A DNA stretch of 64,000 nt. Source: Suipraeoptans intestinalis. Its GTDB lineage: Bacteria; Bacillota; Clostridia; Lachnospirales; Lachnospiraceae. A program made the translations under genes and the position numbers. Positions 47,921-57,417 of this stretch are shown here, one piece after another (the first letter of the stretch is position 1; each line of letters opens with the position of its first letter). The DNA lies in assembly GCF_009696485.1 (NCBI RefSeq), contig NZ_VULY01000018.1, positions 1,852,001-1,916,000 of the forward strand. Direction: 5' to 3'. The notes under the pieces were generated by a model. That model made no database searches and had not been told where the DNA came from. It was given only the letters and a program-made list of their open reading frames with translations.

Positions 47921-47974
47921 TGGTAAAATAGCTGGCAGAGAAAGAAGAGATCTCCGGCAGCAAAGGAGATCTCT
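47921..47974 (+). promoter_or_regulatory. argS extended -10 promoter and leader hairpin
   Basis: TGGTAAAAT (47921-47929) is an extended -10. The leader holds a perfect 10-bp stem AGAGATCTCC/GGAGATCTCT (47946-47955 and 47965-47974) ending just before the AAGGAGG of argS. No T-box sequence is present; the hairpin may set translation efficiency. Confidence 0.6.
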
Positions 47975-47988
47975 ATAAGGAGGAAAAC

Positions 47989-49749
47989 ATGAAAAAGATC
48001 AGGGAATATATGGAAGAAGAAATCCGGCAGGCCTTTTTGGAGGCGGGGTATGAGGCGGAGTACGGAAAGGTGACGCTGTCCAACCGGCCGGATCTGTGCG
48101 AATATCAGTGTAACGGGGCCATGGCGGGAGCGAAGGCATTCCGGAAAGCGCCCATCAAGATCGCGCAGGAAGTGGCGGAAAGATTAAAAGACAGCCGGTG
48201 GCTAAAGGAAGTTTCCGTGGCTCCTCCGGGATTCCTGAACCTGACCCTGAAAGAGGAAAGCCTGGCGGAATATCTTGGCCGGATGCAAAGAGAAGATCTG
48301 GGGCTGACCCAGGTAGAAGAACCGCAGACGATCCTGGTGGATTACGGCGGACCCAATGTAGCCAAGCCTCTGCATGTAGGGCATCTTCGGTCTGCCATCA
48401 TCGGGGAAAGCGTGAAGCGGATGAGCCGTAAAATGGGACACCGCGTTCTGGGCGATATCCACCTGGGAGACTGGGGATATCAGATGGGACTGATCATTAC
48501 CGAGCTGAAGCAAAGACAGCCGCAGCTTCCGTATTTTCAGGAAGGAGCCGACGACTTTCCGGAGGAAGCGCCGTTTACCATAGGAGAACTGGAGGAGATC
48601 TATCCCACTGCAAGCCAGAAAGCGAAGGAGGATGAAGCCTACAGGGAAGAAGCGCTGGAAGCGACAAAACAGCTGCAATACGGACACAAAGGGTATCTTG
48701 CCATCTGGCAGCATATTATGAAGGTGTCCACTGCCGACCTGAAGAAAAACTACGATCGACTGAAGGTCAGCTTCGATCTGTGGAGAGGAGAATCTGACGC
48801 GCAGAAAGATATTCCGGATATGGTCAGCTGGCTGAAAAAAGAGGGGCTGGCGCATATGGATCAGGGAGCGCTGGTGATCGATGTGGCAGAGGATACAGAT
48901 ACCAAGGAGGTACCGCCCTGTATGATCCAGAAGTCAGACGGGGCCTCTTTGTACGGAACCACAGACCTGGCCACCCTGATCCAAAGAGAAAGAGAATTTC
49001 AGCCGGATCAGGTAGTATATGTGGTAGATAAAAGACAGGAACTGCATTTTGTCCAGGTGTTTAGGGCAGCCAAAAAAACGGGAATCGTCGGGGAGGATAC
49101 AAAGCTGTCCTTCCTTGGGTTCGGCACAATGAACGGCAAAGACGGGAAGCCCTTCAAGACCAGGGAAGGCGGAGTGATGCGTCTGGAATACTTGATTCAG
49201 GAGATCGCCGATAACATGTATGAGAAGATCAGCGCAAACCGTACCGTCAGCGAAGAAGAAGGAAGAGAAACGGCGAAGCTGGTGGGTCTGGCAGCCATCA
49301 AATACGGAGATCTTTCCAACCAGGCTTCTAAAGACTACATTTTTGACGTGGACCGCTTCACTTCTTTTGAAGGGAACACGGGGCCGTATATTCTCTACAC
49401 CATCGTTCGGATCAAATCCATCCTGGCTCGTTATGAAGAGGCCGGAGGAAACCTGGATCAGCCGGTGATCCTGCCGCCTGCGGGAGACAGTGAAAAAGAG
49501 CTGATGCTGCAGGCTGCCAGGTACAGCGAGGTGATGGAAGGGGCGGCACAGGAATTGGCGCCTCACAAGATCTGTGCGTATATTTTTGAATTGTCCAACA
49601 GCTTTAATCGATTCTACCATGATACCAGGATCCTGGGAGAGGAGGATGCGGCAAAGAAAGAAAGCTATATCGGTCTGCTTTGCCTGACCAGACAGATCCT
49701 GGAAGAATGTATCGATGTGCTGGGCTTTGAAGCGCCGGAGAGAATGTAA
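47989..49749 (+). CDS. argS: arginyl-tRNA synthetase
   Basis: ArgRS charges tRNA-Arg. The 586-residue product has the N-terminal Add-1 domain, the HIGH-type motif HVGHLRSA (in GGPNVAKPLHVGH), the class Ia catalytic core, a KMSK-position segment KDGKPFKTREGG, and the helical C-terminal anticodon-binding DALR domain. Length and order are standard. AAGGAGG precedes ATG 47989. The next gene, an alanyl-tRNA editing protein, starts directly after its stop. Confidence 0.97.
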   Translation: MKKIREYMEEEIRQAFLEAGYEAEYGKVTLSNRPDLCEYQCNGAMAGAKAFRKAPIKIAQEVAERLKDSRWLKEVSVAPPGFLNLTLKEESLAEYLGRMQREDLGLTQVEEPQTILVDYGGPNVAKPLHVGHLRSAIIGESVKRMSRKMGHRVLGDIHLGDWGYQMGLIITELKQRQPQLPYFQEGADDFPEEAPFTIGELEEIYPTASQKAKEDEAYREEALEATKQLQYGHKGYLAIWQHIMKVSTADLKKNYDRLKVSFDLWRGESDAQKDIPDMVSWLKKEGLAHMDQGALVIDVAEDTDTKEVPPCMIQKSDGASLYGTTDLATLIQREREFQPDQVVYVVDKRQELHFVQVFRAAKKTGIVGEDTKLSFLGFGTMNGKDGKPFKTREGGVMRLEYLIQEIADNMYEKISANRTVSEEEGRETAKLVGLAAIKYGDLSNQASKDYIFDVDRFTSFEGNTGPYILYTIVRIKSILARYEEAGGNLDQPVILPPAGDSEKELMLQAARYSEVMEGAAQELAPHKICAYIFELSNSFNRFYHDTRILGEEDAAKKESYIGLLCLTRQILEECIDVLGFEAPERM

Positions 49750-50922
49750 ATGATGGAAAAGACCAAACGATTATTTGAGACAGATCCTTATCTGAAAACA
49801 TTTTCGGCCAAAGTGGTGTCCTGCCGCCGGGAAGAGGAAGGCTGGTTTCTGGCGTTGGATCAGACTGCCTTTTTTCCGGAAGGAGGAGGGCAGTACGGAG
49901 ATATCGGCTGGATCGACGAGGCAGAGGTGGAGGACACCCAGGAAAACGACGGAGTGATCTGGCATAGGGTGTCGGCCCCTGTTCCGGTGGGGAAGGAAGT
50001 GGAGGGCCGGCTGGATTTTGAAAAAAGGTTTGACCGGATGCAGCAGCATACAGGAGAACATATTTTTTCGGGACTGGTTCACCGCCATTTTGGTTATCCC
50101 AATGTAGGATTCCACCTGGGAGAGAAGATCTGCACCATGGATTTTCCGGGAGAGATCACCTGGGAGGAGATCGAAACGCTGGAAGAGGAAGCCAATGAAG
50201 CGATCTTTCGAAACCTTCCGGTTTCTGCCGTCCATGTGGATCACCGGGAGGCGCAGCAGATTTCCTTTCGCAGTAAGATAGAGATAGAAGGCCGGATCAG
50301 GATTGTCACGGTGGAAGGATATGATGTCTGTGCCTGCTGTGCCCCGCATGTAGCCAGGACGGGGGACATCGGCCTTTTAAAGATCATAGACAGGGTATCT
50401 TACAAAGGGGGCGTCCGGCTGACTGTCGTCTGTGGCAGGAGGGCTCTGCTGGACTATAGAGGGAAAGACCGGGAGACGAAAAGGATCTCCGCACTGCTCA
50501 GCGCCAAAGGAGAAGAGATTTCCCAGGCAGTTCAAAGGAAGAAAGAGGAACTGGAGGAATGCAGAGAAGTCGTCCGCCGTCTGGAGCAGACGCTGCTGGA
50601 GCAGAAGGCAAAGGAGATTTTTGGTGAAGCGGAAGACAAACAGATGGTTTTGGCGGTAGTGGAAGGACTTTCCAAGGAGCAGCCCCGCGGACTGATGAAC
50701 CTGATCCTGCAGGAGGGGGCGACGTGCTGCGGCGTGTTTCACTTTACGAAGCAGGGAAGCTGTCAATATGTGATAGGAAGCCGGATGCTGGATGTACGTC
50801 CGCTGAATCTGTGCCTCCTTCAGGAGCTACAGGGAAAAGGCGGAGGAAAAAAAGAAATGGTACAGGGAAGCCTGACCGCTTCCCCGGAAGAGATCCGGGC
50901 ATTTTGGAAAAGAAAGACATAG
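49750..50922 (+). CDS. AlaX-type alanyl-tRNA editing protein with DHHA1 domain
   Basis: A 390-residue free-standing editing enzyme that hydrolyses mischarged Ser- or Gly-tRNA-Ala. It has the zinc-binding histidines of the editing domain in QQHTGEHIFSG, the CxxxH partner in CACCAPHVARTG, a coiled-coil segment (about 235-290) and a C-terminal DHHA1 domain. The ATG shares no gap with the argS stop, so it is translated by coupling. Long AlaX proteins of this kind are common in Clostridia. Confidence 0.92.
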   Translation: MMEKTKRLFETDPYLKTFSAKVVSCRREEEGWFLALDQTAFFPEGGGQYGDIGWIDEAEVEDTQENDGVIWHRVSAPVPVGKEVEGRLDFEKRFDRMQQHTGEHIFSGLVHRHFGYPNVGFHLGEKICTMDFPGEITWEEIETLEEEANEAIFRNLPVSAVHVDHREAQQISFRSKIEIEGRIRIVTVEGYDVCACCAPHVARTGDIGLLKIIDRVSYKGGVRLTVVCGRRALLDYRGKDRETKRISALLSAKGEEISQAVQRKKEELEECREVVRRLEQTLLEQKAKEIFGEAEDKQMVLAVVEGLSKEQPRGLMNLILQEGATCCGVFHFTKQGSCQYVIGSRMLDVRPLNLCLLQELQGKGGGKKEMVQGSLTASPEEIRAFWKRKT

Positions 50923-51062
50923 GAGGAACACGGAAGGGAAAGTTAACGGTTTTCTCATAGATTTTACACAGAATAAACACAATTGCGGGATAGACTTTCT
51001 TCATAACAATTGATTCCGCCTGAAAGAAGGGCAGGAACCGGCAGAAGAAAGGAGTCTTGTAT

Positions 51063-52382
51063 ATGGATCAGGAATATACTTATCATACAGAAGAGGAACA
51101 GAAAAAGGCGGAGACGGATGTTTTGGAACCTGCAGAAACGGCATCCGGTGCGAGAGATGCAGAAGGCGGTGCAGCAGGGCAGAAGGAAGCGCCTGTAGGA
51201 GGCAAGAAAAAGAAAGTGCCGAGATGGGTGAAGATCTGTTGTCTGGGAATGGCGTTTGGCCTTGTGACCGGAACGACGTTCCAGGTGGCGAACTTTGCAA
51301 CAGGTAAGATCTTGGGGACGACAGGAACCGTAAAGCAGGCAAAGACCACGGGAACCGTCTCCAATACGACCCTGACGACGTCCAAGGGAAGCGTGACAAG
51401 CTCGGACATTGCAGAGATCACCAAAAGTGCCATGCCGTCTGTGGTATCCATTACGAATCTCACCGTGCAGCAGGTGCAAGACTTTTTCGGAGGCGTCAGA
51501 GAACAGAAAAGCACTGCTGTGGGATCGGGGATCATTATCGGGCAGAATGAGAAGGAACTGCTGATCGTGACAAACAACCACGTGATCGAAGGCAGCGGTA
51601 ATCTGACGGTATCTTTTATTGATGAAGAAAGCGTGGAGGCAAATATAAAAGGGACAGACGCCAACAGAGACCTGGCGGTACTGGCGGTGGATCTTTCTCA
51701 GATCAAAAGCTCCACCATGGATCAGATCGCAGTAGCGACCCTGGGAGATTCTTCCAAGCTACAGGTAGGAGAGACTACCATCGCCATTGGAAATGCGCTG
51801 GGGTACGGACAGTCTGTTACCACCGGTATCGTATCTGCCTTAAACAGGGAGCTAGAAGGCTTTGACGGAAAATTGATCCAGACGGATGCGGCCATCAATC
51901 CGGGAAACAGCGGAGGGGCGTTGTTGAACGCCAAGGGAGAAGTCATTGGGATCAATACCATTAAGGTGGCGACGGATCAGGTAGAAGGGATGGGATATGC
52001 GATTCCGATATCTGACGCCCAGGATATTATCACCAACCTGATGAATCAGGAAACCAAGACGAAGGTCACCGCATCGGAGAGAGGATATCTGGGGATCCAG
52101 GGAGTGGATGTCAATGAGGAAAGCGCCAAAATGTACAATATCCCCACAGGAGTCTACGTATCCGAAGTGATAAGCGGAAGCGGAGCAGAAAAAGCGGGTC
52201 TGGAAAAAGGCATGATCATTACCAAGCTGGAAGGATCCTCTGTTTCCAATATGCAGACACTGAAGGAACAGTTGCAGTATTACAAAGCCGGCGATACGGT
52301 GAAGGTGACTGTCAGTGTACAGGGAAAAGACGGAGGCTATGGGGAGAAAGAAGTGTCTGTTACACTGACAGAGCAGAATTAG
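51063..52382 (+). CDS. htrA: HtrA/DegP-like membrane-anchored serine protease
   Basis: An envelope protease for misfolded exported proteins. The 439-residue product has an acidic cytoplasmic start, one membrane helix (about 60-80), a Ser/Thr-rich linker, a trypsin-like domain with the triad His173 (TNNHVI), Asp203 (NRDLAV) and Ser283 (GNSGGA), and a C-terminal PDZ domain. ATG 51063 is used with AAAGGAG 8 bases upstream; TTG 51057 is too close to that site. Single-gene unit ended by a terminator. It is well suited to surveying the exported adhesins of the neighbouring island. Confidence 0.95.
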   Translation: MDQEYTYHTEEEQKKAETDVLEPAETASGARDAEGGAAGQKEAPVGGKKKKVPRWVKICCLGMAFGLVTGTTFQVANFATGKILGTTGTVKQAKTTGTVSNTTLTTSKGSVTSSDIAEITKSAMPSVVSITNLTVQQVQDFFGGVREQKSTAVGSGIIIGQNEKELLIVTNNHVIEGSGNLTVSFIDEESVEANIKGTDANRDLAVLAVDLSQIKSSTMDQIAVATLGDSSKLQVGETTIAIGNALGYGQSVTTGIVSALNRELEGFDGKLIQTDAAINPGNSGGALLNAKGEVIGINTIKVATDQVEGMGYAIPISDAQDIITNLMNQETKTKVTASERGYLGIQGVDVNEESAKMYNIPTGVYVSEVISGSGAEKAGLEKGMIITKLEGSSVSNMQTLKEQLQYYKAGDTVKVTVSVQGKDGGYGEKEVSVTLTEQN

Positions 52383-52486
52383 AGACCTGTTGGAGATAAT
52401 TGAAAGTAGTGGCGGAAACGGAAAAGACAGATAATAAAAGGCACGCCGGATGTAGCGCCATAGAAGAGAATATAACGGGAGTATAT

Positions 52487-52523
52487 AACGGACACAGCGG
52501 AAGATTCCGCAGTGTCCGTTTTT
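52487..52523 (+). terminator. htrA terminator
   Basis: AACGGACAC and GCGGAA (52487-52502) pair with TTCCGC and GTGTCCGTT (52505-52520) around one A-A mismatch, followed by TTT. In the 363-base gap before copA only this and the copA promoter were seen. Confidence 0.9.
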
Positions 52524-52676
52524 GGCAGAAAGTGCTGAAGCGTAGAAAGGATTTTTCAAACCGGCAGACAGCCGCCAAAGCTTACGAAAACCGGGGAAAG
52601 GCTGGTTGTCTGCCACTGTGGGAGGGATCCCGGACTTTTGCCGTTGTAGAGGAAATTTGCAGCTCATGCCTCCTGC

Positions 52677-52729
52677 TTGACAAATGGGTAGAGAGATGCT
52701 TTAATAAACATATACCCTATGGGGGTATA
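52677..52729 (+). promoter_or_regulatory. copA promoter with CsoR operator
   Basis: TTGACA (52677-52682) and TTTAAT (52700-52705) are 17 bp apart. At the start region lies the palindrome TATACCCTATGGGGGTATA (52711-52729), the TACCC...GGGTA type bound by copper-sensing CsoR, which is encoded in this operon. Copper binding to CsoR should release it. Confidence 0.88.
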
Positions 52730-52745
52730 AGAAAGGAGGAGGCTT

Positions 52746-54983
52746 ATGACCACAAAACAATACAAAATAGCAGGAATGAGCTGTGCAGCCTGCTCGGCAG
52801 CGGTAGAGAAGGTGACAGGAAAGCTGAAAGGTGTTTCTGCAAGCAGCGTCAATCTGACCACAGGGATCTTGACCATTACTTTTGATGAAAAAGAAGTGGG
52901 AGAGGAGGCGATTAAAAGCAAGGTAATCCGTGCAGGATTTGGAATAGAGGAAAAAGAAGAGGAAACGAGGCAGGAAACAAAACTACGCAGGGAAAAGGAA
53001 GAGAAAAAGCAGACGGCAATGAAACGGACTGTGTGGACAAACATCCTGCTGTCACTCCCTCTTCTGTACCTGTCTATGGGACATATGCTGCCGGTGCCGC
53101 TTCCTCTTCCGGATATAGTATCGATGGAAAAACACCCCCTGTACTTTGCGGCGGCGCAGTGGATCCTGACAACGATCATTCTGATCAACGGCAGAAGATT
53201 CTATGTGTCCGGACTGAAAAAGCTGTTTCGCGGGATCCCCAACATGGACTCGCTGGTAGCCGTCGGAACGGGAAGTGCATACCTGTACAGCCTGGTGATG
53301 ATGTGGAACATCCAAAGAGGAGGAGACCATGTACACCATCTGTATTTTGAGTCGGCGGCTATTGTGGTGACACTGGTTATGCTTGGGAAATACCTGGAAG
53401 AAAGAAGCAAGGGAAAGACGTCGGATGCCATCCAAAAATTAGTGAAACTGACGCCGGACCGGACGATCCTGGTAAAGGAAGGGCAGCAGACGGAAGTTCT
53501 GATCGAAGAGATCCGCCCGGGAGACAGGATCTTGATCCGCCCGGGAGACCGAATCCCTCTGGACGGAGAAGTGATCGAAGGGGTTACCAGTGTAGACGAG
53601 TCTATGCTGACAGGAGAAAGCATTCCCGTAGAAAAAGAAGCGGGAAGTAAAGTAACCGGAGGCAGCATGAATTATCAGGGAGCCATTACGGTACGGGTGG
53701 AAAAAACAGGAGAAGATACCACACTGGCAAAGATCATACGTCTGATGGAGGAGGCTCAGGGAAAAAAGGCCCCCATTTCCAAACTGGCGGATAAGGCGGC
53801 AGGCTATTTTGTTCCGGCTGTCATGGTCATTGCCCTGACAGCAGCGGTTATCTGGGCGCTGCTGGGCTATGAACGCTCCTTTGTACTCAATGTATTTGTG
53901 TCTGTACTGGTGATCGCCTGCCCCTGCGCTCTGGGGCTTGCAACTCCGACGGCCATCATGGTAGGCACCGGACTGGGAGCGGGCAACGGGATTTTGATTA
54001 AAAGTGGAGAAGCGTTGGAAACCGCTCACAGGGCAGATACGGTGGTACTGGATAAGACCGGAACGATCACCAGAGGAACTCCGCAGGTTACAGGGATCCT
54101 GCCGTCGGACAAGGCGGAAGAGGTGCTGGCTCTGGCGGCTTCCTGTGAACGATCCTCGGAGCATCCTCTGGGAAGAGCCATTGTAGAACGGGCGAAAGAA
54201 AAAGGATTAGAATTTTTTGAGACGGAAGAGTTTACCAGTATAACAGGAAAGGGAATTGGGGCAAAGATCCGGGGGAAAGCGTATCTCCTTGGAAACGGGA
54301 AGCTGTTGAAAGAGGCGGGAATTTTTCCGGGAGATTATGAAGAAACCGCCAAAGAAGCGGCAAGCAGGGGAGAAACTCCCATGTATCTGGTAGAGGAAGG
54401 ACAGGTAAAAGGGCTGATCCTGGTAGCGGATACCATCTGGGACACCAGCCGGGAAGCGATCCGGAAACTGAAGGAGATGGGACTGCAGACGGTCATGTTG
54501 ACGGGAGACACGCAGCTGACAGCAGAATACATCGGCAGACAGGTGGAGATAGACCGGGTGATCGCAGAAGTTTTGCCCCAGGATAAAGCAAGTGTTGTGG
54601 AAGAGTTGCAAAAGAAAGGCCGTCGGGTTATTATGGTAGGAGACGGCGTCAATGATGCCCCGGCTCTGGTACAGGCAGATGTGGGGATCGCGATGGGAAA
54701 AGGAAGCGATATCGCCATCGACTCAGGCGATGTGGTATTGATGAAGCAGGATCTGCGGGGAGTGGAAAAAGCCATCCGGTTAAGCCATGCGACCATTGCC
54801 AATATCAAACAAAACTTGTTCTGGGCATTTTTCTATAATGTATGCGGCATTCCACTGGCAGCAGGAGTGTTCTACGGCTGGAATCATGTATTGCTAAGTC
54901 CAGTTTTTGCAGGACTTGCCATGTCGTTCAGCTCTGTTACGGTGGTGGGAAACGCCCTTAGGTTAAGACGTCTGAAACTCTAG
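52746..54983 (+). CDS. copA: copper-translocating P-type ATPase
   Basis: CopA pumps Cu(I) out of the cell. The 745-residue product has an N-terminal heavy-metal domain with MSCAAC (Cys13, Cys16), eight membrane helices, the metal-channel motif CPC (392-394), the TGE phosphatase motif, the phosphorylated aspartate Asp436 in DKTGT and the hinge GDGVNDAP. AGGAGG precedes the ATG. It is the first gene of a CsoR-controlled copA-csoR-copZ unit, a complete small copper-resistance set. Confidence 0.97.
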   Translation: MTTKQYKIAGMSCAACSAAVEKVTGKLKGVSASSVNLTTGILTITFDEKEVGEEAIKSKVIRAGFGIEEKEEETRQETKLRREKEEKKQTAMKRTVWTNILLSLPLLYLSMGHMLPVPLPLPDIVSMEKHPLYFAAAQWILTTIILINGRRFYVSGLKKLFRGIPNMDSLVAVGTGSAYLYSLVMMWNIQRGGDHVHHLYFESAAIVVTLVMLGKYLEERSKGKTSDAIQKLVKLTPDRTILVKEGQQTEVLIEEIRPGDRILIRPGDRIPLDGEVIEGVTSVDESMLTGESIPVEKEAGSKVTGGSMNYQGAITVRVEKTGEDTTLAKIIRLMEEAQGKKAPISKLADKAAGYFVPAVMVIALTAAVIWALLGYERSFVLNVFVSVLVIACPCALGLATPTAIMVGTGLGAGNGILIKSGEALETAHRADTVVLDKTGTITRGTPQVTGILPSDKAEEVLALAASCERSSEHPLGRAIVERAKEKGLEFFETEEFTSITGKGIGAKIRGKAYLLGNGKLLKEAGIFPGDYEETAKEAASRGETPMYLVEEGQVKGLILVADTIWDTSREAIRKLKEMGLQTVMLTGDTQLTAEYIGRQVEIDRVIAEVLPQDKASVVEELQKKGRRVIMVGDGVNDAPALVQADVGIAMGKGSDIAIDSGDVVLMKQDLRGVEKAIRLSHATIANIKQNLFWAFFYNVCGIPLAAGVFYGWNHVLLSPVFAGLAMSFSSVTVVGNALRLRRLKL

Positions 54984-54991
54984 GAGGGACT

Positions 54992-55291
54992 ATGACAGAA
55001 AAGGAATGTTGTGTCAGGAAAAAAGTGCGTGAGCAGTCGGAGCATCAGGATATGATCACCAGACTGAACCGCATTGAAGGACAGGTAAGAGGAATCCGCA
55101 AGATGGTGGAGGAAGACCGGTACTGCGTGGACATACTGACCCAGGTAATGGCGATCCAGGCAGCGCTGAACAGCTTTAATAAACAGCTTCTGGTCAGCCA
55201 TATCCACACCTGCGTGGTAGACGATATGAAGGCGGGGAAGGAAGAAGCGGTGGACGAGCTGTGCGCCACCATCCAAAAGCTGATGAAGTAG
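54992..55291 (+). CDS. csoR: copper-sensing transcriptional repressor CsoR
   Basis: A 99-residue all-helical repressor. The Cu(I) ligands are present in the expected order: the cysteine in DRYCVDIL and His-x3-Cys in SHIHTCV. TRLNRIEGQVRGI is the family's DNA-contacting start. It begins 8 bases after copA with GGAGGG upstream. The operator is at 52711-52729, so it controls its own operon. Confidence 0.95.
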   Translation: MTEKECCVRKKVREQSEHQDMITRLNRIEGQVRGIRKMVEEDRYCVDILTQVMAIQAALNSFNKQLLVSHIHTCVVDDMKAGKEEAVDELCATIQKLMK

Positions 55292-55417
55292 CAAAGAGAT
55301 GCCAAAGAACAGACACGTAGGGCGGACGGGAGGAAGCGGGCGCTTTCCAGGGGGAAGACAGCAGATTTCCGGACGATAACGAGAATCCGGAGGTTTCCGG
55401 AAGAATGGAGGAAGATC

Positions 55418-55615
55418 ATGTCGGTCATTGATGTGAAGGATATGCACTGTGAAAAATGCGTGGAAAGGATCACGGGACTCTTAACAGAAGAAGGACTTGG
55501 GTTTGAAGTGGATCTAAAGGAAAGGACCGTGACGGTGGACGGAGATTCCAAGGAAGTCAATACGGCAATAGAAGCGCTGGAGGATCTCGGCTTTTCACCA
55601 AAGCTTCGATTTTAA
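55418..55615 (+). CDS. copZ: copper chaperone CopZ-like heavy-metal domain protein
   Basis: A 65-residue single heavy-metal-associated domain with the metal site MHCEKC (Cys10 and Cys13 approximately) and the usual beta-alpha-beta order. It would hand Cu(I) to CopA. GGAGG precedes ATG 55418. The 126-base gap after csoR shows no terminator, so it is probably the third gene of the copper operon. Confidence 0.88.
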   Translation: MSVIDVKDMHCEKCVERITGLLTEEGLGFEVDLKERTVTVDGDSKEVNTAIEALEDLGFSPKLRF

Positions 55616-55662
55616 AAAGGCAGGAGAGCAGTCTGCCGGACAGAGAAAAGGAGGGGGCGTCA

Positions 55663-56034
55663 ATGAAATGTCCATTTTGTAAAGGCGAGTTGACAGAAAG
55701 TAAAAAAAATCCGGAGTATATGCTTTGTTACGCTTGCAGGAAGAAGTTTAAAAAACCGCAGCAGATGACAGCAGATGAAGGAAAACAGAAGGGAAAAAGG
55801 GACAGCCGGCTGGAAGACCCGGAAGAAAAAGAGAAGCGGTTCCGTGAAGAAAAAAGAAGGCGGAGGCTTCAAAAACAAAAAGAGCAACAAGGGGAAGAAA
55901 CAGAAATACAGGACAACGAGGAATTGCAGGATCTGTTTGAAGAGGAAGAAGGAAGATTTTCCCGGCTTCCCATGATCCTTTTGGCAATTGCGATCCTTGC
56001 AGTGGCGGGAGTAATCGTGTATTTACTGTGGTAA
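55663..56034 (+). CDS. zinc-ribbon protein with C-terminal membrane anchor
   Basis: A 123-residue protein: an N-terminal zinc ribbon with CPFC and CYAC cysteine pairs, a long highly charged coiled-coil-prone middle (Lys/Glu/Arg/Gln-rich, about 30-100), and one C-terminal membrane helix. Function is not known. It starts 48 bases after copZ with AAGGAGG and lies 24 bases before ftsW, so it could belong to either unit. Confidence 0.8.
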   Translation: MKCPFCKGELTESKKNPEYMLCYACRKKFKKPQQMTADEGKQKGKRDSRLEDPEEKEKRFREEKRRRRLQKQKEQQGEETEIQDNEELQDLFEEEEGRFSRLPMILLAIAILAVAGVIVYLLW

Positions 56035-56058
56035 AGAGGCAGACGGGGAGTAAGGGAA

Positions 56059-57240
56059 ATGAAAAAAAAGAAAAAAAGCGAAGGGGGCGGTCGGATCAGG
56101 GAGCTGTTCCGGCGGCCGCAGCGCATTGATTATAGTCTGCTGGCGATCTTGATGTCACTGATCTGCTTTGGACTTCTGATGCTATACAGCACCAGTTCCT
56201 ACAGTGCTTCCATGTACTATGGAAAAGGAACTTACTATTTTGGAAAACAGGCGTTTTTTTGTGTGCTGGGATTTGGCGTTATGATGCTGTTTTCCTGTGT
56301 CAGATATCAGAAGCTGGGGATGGCTAAATACAAGCTGTTACTTTACTGGGGATCCATTGCAGCCATGGCTTTGGTGTGGACGCCGCTGGGAATTGAGGTG
56401 AACGGTGCCAGAAGGTGGATTACCGTGGGGATCGGACAGCTTCAGCCATCGGAGCTGGCAAAGGTCGCCGTGATCCTGGTAATACCGGCGCTGATCTGCC
56501 AGAAGGGAAACAAGATACAGTCGCCGGCAGAGTGCCTGAAGATCATCGGGATTGCAGGAATTCCGGCGCTTGCAGCTTATAAGATCACACAAAATCTCAG
56601 TGCAGCGATCATCATCGTAGGCATCGCCGTTGTGATGATCTTTGTGATCCACCCTAAGACCAAGCCGTTTTTTTTGTTGGCAGGGATCGGAATGGGACTG
56701 GTAGTGGCTCTTCGGATCTATCTGCAGAGATTTGCAGGCACAGATATAGCGGTGGGAAGCTTCCGTTTAGGCAGAATTCTGGTATGGCTGAACCCGGAGG
56801 CTTATGCGGACAAGGGAGGCTATCAGACGCTTCAGGCGCTGTATGCCATCAGCTCCGGCGGATTTTTTGGAAAAGGACTTGGCAACAGTACACAAAAGAT
56901 GATCATACCGGAGGTACAAAATGATATGATCTTATCGGTGATCTGTGAGGAGCTGGGCGTATTTGGAGTTCTTCTGATACTGATCCTGTTTGGACTCCTA
57001 ATCTTCCGGCTGGCAGTGATCGCCCAAAATGCTCCGGATATTTATGGGACACTGGTGGCGACGGGGATCCTGGCGCATATCTTTATTCAGGTCACACTAA
57101 ACGTGGCGGTTGTGACCAATCTGATCCCAAATACAGGAATCACCCTTCCTTTTATCAGCTATGGAGGGACGGCGACGGTGCTTCTGATGCTGGAAATGGG
57201 AGTGGCTATGAGCATTTCATCAGAGATCAAGGTGGAATGA
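56059..57240 (+). CDS. FtsW/RodA/SpoVE family peptidoglycan glycosyltransferase
   Basis: A SEDS-family membrane enzyme that polymerises lipid II. The 393-residue product has ten membrane segments, NGARRWI followed by LQPSELAK, and the catalytic aspartate region QNDMILSVICEELG, with ITLPFISYGG near the end. Whether it is the division (FtsW), elongation (RodA) or sporulation (SpoVE) member cannot be settled alone; the dcw cluster begins 5 kb downstream but is a separate unit. The lysine-rich N-terminus is normal. Confidence 0.92.
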   Translation: MKKKKKSEGGGRIRELFRRPQRIDYSLLAILMSLICFGLLMLYSTSSYSASMYYGKGTYYFGKQAFFCVLGFGVMMLFSCVRYQKLGMAKYKLLLYWGSIAAMALVWTPLGIEVNGARRWITVGIGQLQPSELAKVAVILVIPALICQKGNKIQSPAECLKIIGIAGIPALAAYKITQNLSAAIIIVGIAVVMIFVIHPKTKPFFLLAGIGMGLVVALRIYLQRFAGTDIAVGSFRLGRILVWLNPEAYADKGGYQTLQALYAISSGGFFGKGLGNSTQKMIIPEVQNDMILSVICEELGVFGVLLILILFGLLIFRLAVIAQNAPDIYGTLVATGILAHIFIQVTLNVAVVTNLIPNTGITLPFISYGGTATVLLMLEMGVAMSISSEIKVE

Positions 57241-57311
57241 CCGCGGCAGTATCCCGAGGGCAAGCCCCGGAAGCTGATCATAGAAATCCCCTTTTCTTCC
57301 CAGAAAAAGTA

Positions 57312-57320
57312 TGATATACT
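57312..57320 (+). promoter_or_regulatory. extended -10 promoter of degV
   Basis: TGATATACT (57312-57320) has the TG extension and a good -10; no clear -35. Leader to ATG 57418 is about 90 bases. Confidence 0.55.
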
Positions 57321-57417
57321 GCACCTAGTATTGAAAACCAGGTAAACTAGAAGAGAATAACCGGAAAGTGTGCCGGAGCAGGAAACGGTGCAGAATATAG
57401 AGGTTAAGGGAGGTTCT

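Noticed and set aside
47880..47988. T-box riboswitch for argS
   Set aside because: The leader from the likely start is about 55 bases and lacks the conserved T-box sequence.
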